Positions 22,301 to 28,300 of a stretch of DNA of 64,000 bases are shown piece by piece. Positions within the stretch are counted from its first letter, which is position 1, and each line of letters opens with the position of its first letter. The stretch comes from Symbiodinium natans (taxonomy: Eukaryota; Sar; Dinophyceae; Suessiales; Symbiodiniaceae). Location of the stretch: the NCBI GenBank assembly GCA_905221605.1, contig CAJNDS010002190.1, positions 2,185,788 to 2,249,787 of the forward strand. The letters are read 5' to 3'. Both the position numbers and the translations under genes were made by a program. The notes below the pieces were generated by a model. That model searched no databases and had not been told where the DNA came from. It worked only from the letters and a program-made list of their open reading frames with translations.

Positions 22301-25300
22301 GGCGCCTTGTTTGGGACGCTCGCAGGGCCGCGCTGGCCTTGGGCTTTCGTGCGGGCTGACATGTGCCAGTTCGCGCGGGCCGGTGGCCGCAGCAACCTCG
22401 CTGAGAGCGGGGCCCTGTGGCTCGCCGATTTCAGCTTAGAATCGGTAGGTTTGAGGTGTGGTAGGCCGGATGCACTAGGCGCAGTGCAGCACAAGCACGT
22501 TGAGCGCGCGCAATCCGACTACAACCTCATAGGGGCGGCCTTCTGCGCCTCGCTCCAGGACCTTGGTCTGAGGGGCGCAGAAGAGCTGTGCACCGCTGCA
22601 GTTGAAAGCTTTCCAGCCACTGCGGGTGCAGATAGCGCCGCGGCTGCGCCACCGCCCTCTCCAGTCGTTCCCCTCCCGGACGTGCGGTCGGGCGAGGACC
22701 TCACGCCAGCAGAGCGTGCGGAGCTGGATAAGGAGGTGGATAAGTATGCCGCGGAGAGGGAAGCGTTTTGGCGGACCAAGGCGGACGCCAAGGACTGGGA
22801 TTCCGTCCGGGCTGACCTTGAGGTCTATGCTCTTGCGGGCGAGAAGGTCGCGGAGGATCCTAGGCGCACCGAGGCCTATAGAGACCTCGTATGGTCGGGT
22901 TTGAAGATCGAGCCTGGACCAACCAGACCCGGGCTGACCGATGCTGATATCGCAGCCGTCAGGGAGGTCATACGGCGAAAGGCCGCTGGGTTCTGGGTGG
23001 AGGACACCACCAGGACCACGGTCAGGAAGTTCGCCCATGACTGCATCCCCACCGGGCCGCCGGTCTCGTCCCAGCCTCACAGTCTGAGGGGCGAGTCCGC
23101 GCAATGGGTCGACGACAAGCTTGAAGAAGAATGCAAGCGGGGTCAGTTGATCCGCGGCAGCTCGGCTTGGGGATCTGCGCCGTTTCCGACCAAGGAAATG
23201 CCCAGCTACAAGCGGCATAGGAAGCGACGCTTGGTGGTTGACTACCGCCGCGTGAATGCCCGAATTAAGCGCTCCACGTACTATTGTCGGCGGGGCAGCG
23301 ATGTGCTCGCCGCCGCAGTAGGTTCGGTTTGGTATACCTTCGTGGATGCGGTTAGTGGGTTTAATCAGATTAGGAACACCAAGCGTGCTCGCGAGGTGTT
23401 GGCCATTGTGGCAAGATCAGGGAAGTATCTCCCTGTCGGCCTCACCTTTGGCCCGATTAACGGCCCAGATGACTTCAACTTTGTGGTTGATAGGGCCTAT
23501 GCCCCCGGCAGAGGTAGGCGCCTTAAGTATACTAAGGAGTGGATTGCCTACGTGGATGATCTTACTGTTAGGACAGGTAGGGTCATTGATGGGCAGTTTT
23601 TCACTGATGCCCAAGCCGAGGGGGCGGTGCGCGAAGCGTGCGCCAAGGGGGCAGTCGCGGCTCCTCAGAGCGCGTCGTCTGCTCTTGAAGCCTTAGGCGT
23701 TCGCGGTGCGCACAACTCCAAGCGCGCGAACCATGACGCGGCGCGCTCGGACCAGAATCACCCCACGCGCGTTCTGATGCTCAGGATGTTGGGGCTGTTC
23801 GGGTGTTTCTGTGTTCAGGGCGGGTGTTTTTGGGGCGGGCCGTTTCCCAGGTCGCCGGTCTGCGGGCAGAAGGATTTTTCGTCGTTCGTCGCGTGCAGCT
23901 TCGTTCGTTTGTCTCGCAGCCAGTGTTTAGGAAGCAGGCCTAGAGGTTCGGTCCAAGGTCGAAGCAGAAGCCGTAGAAGCCTTAAAGCCCCGACCTTAAA
24001 GAAACTCCCCAAACCCCCGCCGCAGCGGTTCAAGTGTGTTGTAGAGCCTAGGGTAGGTAGTCCCTCCCCGCGTTCGTGCCTGTGCACTGCGCCCCGCTGC
24101 GGGTCGCGACCAGACCGCGCGGGAGCGACCGATCGGTCGCCCGGACCTTCGTGGTCAACCACAAGGCCCCGCTGCGGGCCGTGCCCTGGCCGCGCGGGAG
24201 CGGCTGCCTACCACTACTGCACACCGGCCCCTTGCAGCGGGCCGTGTCCTGGCCGCTCAAGGGCGCGTCAGGTTTCCCTCGCCCATCGGAGGTCCAGCAA
24301 AGCCGCGGGCCTCAGTGCCGCGATGGGTGGAGGAGGGTCGAAGGGTAGGGGCAAAAGCAAGAGCCCAGGCCCTAAGGGCCGGAAGGGCCCGCCTACGATA
24401 GACGACGTGCAGCGCCTGCTAGTCCGATGCATGCGGCACGGCGAAGGTGGCTGCAGAGGCCGGTTCGGTCCGGGCGGCCTCTACCCGGTTGATGAGTTGA
24501 TCGAGCAACTCGGGATCACCATCAACCAGTACAACCAGGCGGTCGCGCACGACGCCAGCCAGCGGAAACCGAGGTTGGATACCTCGCACGCTGGTTTCCT
24601 TCGTGCCTTCCAAGGCCACTCTGCCGATTGCGGCCATCCGATGGGGTTCATGATGGAGGGCCTAAGTGAGACGGCCATCGACGACCTCATCCGTCAGTAT
24701 GGCCTGGCCATGTGGCACGGCACGGACTTGCATGTCGTGCCAAGCCTGTTGCAGAACGGCCTGATCCCCGGCGGCGGGCCGGGAGGCCGCCTCGGGGTTC
24801 ACTGCGTTCTAGGACACTGCCCCACGCAGTGGGAGGACGGAAGGCGCGGGTTCCGCCGCGGATCGACTTGCATAGTCGAGGTCCGACTGGCGGTCCTGCG
24901 GGACGCCGGAGTGCCCATCTATGCAGGAGCGGATGGGGTGGCCCTCACTGGCCAGATTAGGGCCACCGGCATTTCCCGCATCTGGGCACTCCCCAGGGGC
25001 TCGCCTGTCTACTCAGACTTGATAGCTGAGTTGGAAGTGGATAGGTTGGTCTTGCGTGTCGACCTAAAGAGTTTAGGCGACTCCAGTGCGGGCCCCAACC
25101 CGCCGTTGGGGCGAGGACCGAAACTGGGCACGGTCCAAGCGTCCCAAGCTGCTGCGGCCAGCAGTGGCGCGGCGAGCTCCTCGACGGTTGTGCTGGCCCC
25201 TGCGGGTCGTGTCATGGCCGCGGGGGCCGCCCAACCTGTTACCCCTCCTAAGGCCGCGCCTAAGGCCAAAGGGCGTCCCCTAGGGACTCCTAGGACTTCG

Positions 25301-28300
25301 ATCGTGCCAGCGAAGCCCAAGGTGTACCCTAGGCGCAACATCCCGGGCCCCAATGTCCTCGAGCCCGAGGACTCGCTCGAGGAAGAGGCAGCCCAAGCAG
25401 CTGAAGGTGTCGAGGAAGACAGTTCCAGCTCGGATCTTCCCGACACGCGGGCGCCTCCAGCCGCGGTCAGAGTGAAGGAGGACGAGGAGCCCGCTAGTGG
25501 GGCCCAGGCCGAGAGCACGGAGGAAGGAGTCCTCGTGCTCGGCCAGTCTGTGGTCACCAGCGCGAAGGAATACCTCGCGCGGTCCGAAGCTCTCCTTAGA
25601 GCGCAGAAGCTCCAGTCGAGAATACTGGAGGTTGCGGGAACTGCGATGGTGAAGCTGGAGAAGATCACCAAGCGGGAGGAGTCCCTCAAAACGCTGCGCC
25701 GAGAGGGAGAGAGTCGGGCGGCCGGGGAAGGCGCCGACGGGGAAGAGGTGTCTGACGATGGTCAGGACGCCCCCGGGGCTGCAGGGCCGAGCAGTTCCGC
25801 CAGGCCTTCGGGAGGCGGGACCGCCCAGTCCGCCTCAGCCTCAGAGGAGCCTCGCCCCAACGCTGACGGCCACTACGGATGTTCGGCTCCGGGATGCGGG
25901 CTAGCTTTTGAGTCGCTGGTGCAGTACCACTTGCATCAGGCGGCCTGCCATGGCGCCTCTCTTCCGCCCAACCTGGGGATCAGCCCCTCCGCACCTCTTG
26001 ACCCTTTTCGTCAGGACTGGCGGGGACGGCTGTTCCGCCGAGGAAAGGACGGTGGGTATGGGGAGGTGCCCATGCTCCGAGTGATTAGGTACCACAAAGC
26101 CAACGGGTACGATCACTCGAGAGTCCCGCTCCTGAGGCGAGGGGACCGAATCCAGCTTGAGGATGGATCGCACCACATCTATGGTGGTAGCCATCCGCCG
26201 GGGTGGCTTCGCGACGACCCCGAGCTGGACCCCCCTGGTGCTCCAGAGGGAAGCGATGGAGGGTCCACGCCCAAGAGCGAGCCCACGGAGGAGGCCGTGC
26301 CCGAGCCTCCGCGGAAGGCCGCTCCGCGCGGGCGGGCCCTCGAGCCGCCGAAGGGCGACGTCCAGCGACGCCTGGCCGAGCGTCGCTCCAAGCGAGATTA
26401 CTCGCCGGACCTGGTGACGCCTCTCGACGATCTCCATGCCAAGGAGATCGACTCCTTCTTCGCGGGCGACCCAGCCGCGGATAGCCTTGACGTCATTTTG
26501 ATGCGCGCCGAGGTTCGCACCGAGTCCCACCTCAAGGTTGGCCGGGAGGAGGAAGAGCCCCTGGTCAAGGAGGAACAGGAGGAGGAGGCTGAGGTCGTCA
26601 AGGACGAAGAGGTCTCGGTTGAGATGGAGGCTGCCACCGCGGATGAGGCGGACGAGGTCGCCCTCCCAGCCAACCGAGCCTACGTCGAAGGCCGCTTTTA
26701 CCCCTACGGCAGCTGGCGGTGCTTCTTCTGCGAAGCCATTAACCCGGTGACCGAGGACCAGTGCCTCACCACGCACGCGGGCGGCCCGAATGCGGGCGCC
26801 CCGTGCGACGGCCGATGGATCAATGGGATCGACATCGGGTGGTGGGAGGTGGATCCCCAAACCGCGCCGGAGCAATGGCGGCGGAGGTTTTCTGCCGAAG
26901 AGCTTGAAGACCAACAAGCGCGGGCAGATGCCGCGAGGCTCCTCAGCGATGAGGAACTCGCTGAAGCCCTCCAGGCGGCCGAGGAGGCGCAGGCGGCCGA
27001 GCGCGCCAAGAAGCGGGAGCGGCGCCAGGCGGAGAAGGCGGAGCGCGATGATCACATCAGCGAAGCGCTCCGCATAGCAGGGTGGCAGTGCCCTAACTGC
27101 TATGAATGGAACCTTTCATTCAGGCAGCTGTGCTTTAGGTGCAGCACACCCCTCCGCTTGGCAGAGGTCGTGTCCCGCGGGATCCCGGATCCGCGGCGCG
27201 GCGAACAGAGGGACTCGGGCTCCGAGAGCAGCCAAGATGAGCTGGAGTACGAGATCCTTCTGGCCAATCGCGCGATGGATCAGGAAACGATCCAGCCTCT
27301 TCTTAGAAGCAAACACAAGAAGAGGGGCGGCAAGAGACGTCGCGAGGAGGCGACGCGCGGCAAGGGCCGCGACCCTTGGGGTGCTTGGGCAGACGCCCGT
27401 GGCAAGGGCCAGGGCAAGCCGAAGGGCAGAGGCAAGTCCGATGCCAAAGGCAGGCCCAAGGGGAGGGGCAAGTACGCCTGGGGCGCTTTCGCCGCGGGCA
27501 TTGTTGCCGCGCTCCAACCCCGCCCAAGCACCAGCTGGGTCCCAGCTTTCCCGTGCGGGTCGGCCCGGCCGCCGCCGAGTGTTCCGCTTCCGCCGCGGAC
27601 CCCCTTTTTCCTGGGTCGCGGGCTCCTCAATCGGTTGATGCACGCCCTCAACGGGAACATCAACGGCTGGTGGGGCCTGGCGGCTGCAGCGTCGGCGCCG
27701 ATTGCCTTGCAGTTGCACCGCGGGGTCGTGCATGTCGTCGAGGACTCCATGCACGCGGTTGCAACGGTTTCGGCCGACGTTGTTGAGGAAATCGGTCATG
27801 GGGCCAGGCGGACCGTGTGGGTCGCCGGAACAGCCATCACTCTGGTAGTAGTGATCTTGTGCGGTGCTGTTCTGTGGTACGTGAGTCGTGCCGTTGCCAA
27901 TCGCATTGCGCATTTGCGACATGGCAACACCGCGGCCCCTGAGGCGCGGCTGTCTCAGCTCCTTGGCTCCGAGGCGACGTTTGAAGTCGCGAGCACCAAG
28001 AAAGGGGTGACCCATAAGGTTTGGGTGCATCTCAAGGAGGAGACAGCTGCCTGTGGCTGTCGTGCTTACCTGGCAGAAGGACGCTGCGGGCATTGCGATG
28101 CCGCAATGGACACCGCTCGTTCCTTAGGGTTTTTGCACGCGGCCCAGCGAGGCGCGGGTCCTGCGCTCACAGACTCCATTCGGAGTACCGCCTCCGATGC
28201 CCTAGCTAAGGGTAAGGTGGTGTTGGGTTTGGGGAACAGTGAAGGGTGTTTCTCCCAACTCGCGGCCAAGAGCCGCGGGCTCTCCTGCTTTCAGGGGCTC

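Larger units (their letters stand above)
24090..24270 (+). other. Hairpin cluster inside the reading frame
   Basis: Three of the ten hairpins (24099, 24174, 24237), a perfect 16-base palindrome GCGACCGATCGGTCGC (about 24125-24140) and a GTGGT/ACCAC inverted repeat lie within 180 bases. The translation is Cys/Pro/Arg-rich and looks like translated structured RNA. It separates the RT palm from the Tpt1-like domain; M-G-G-G-G-S at about 24323 could be an old start. Confidence 0.6.
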
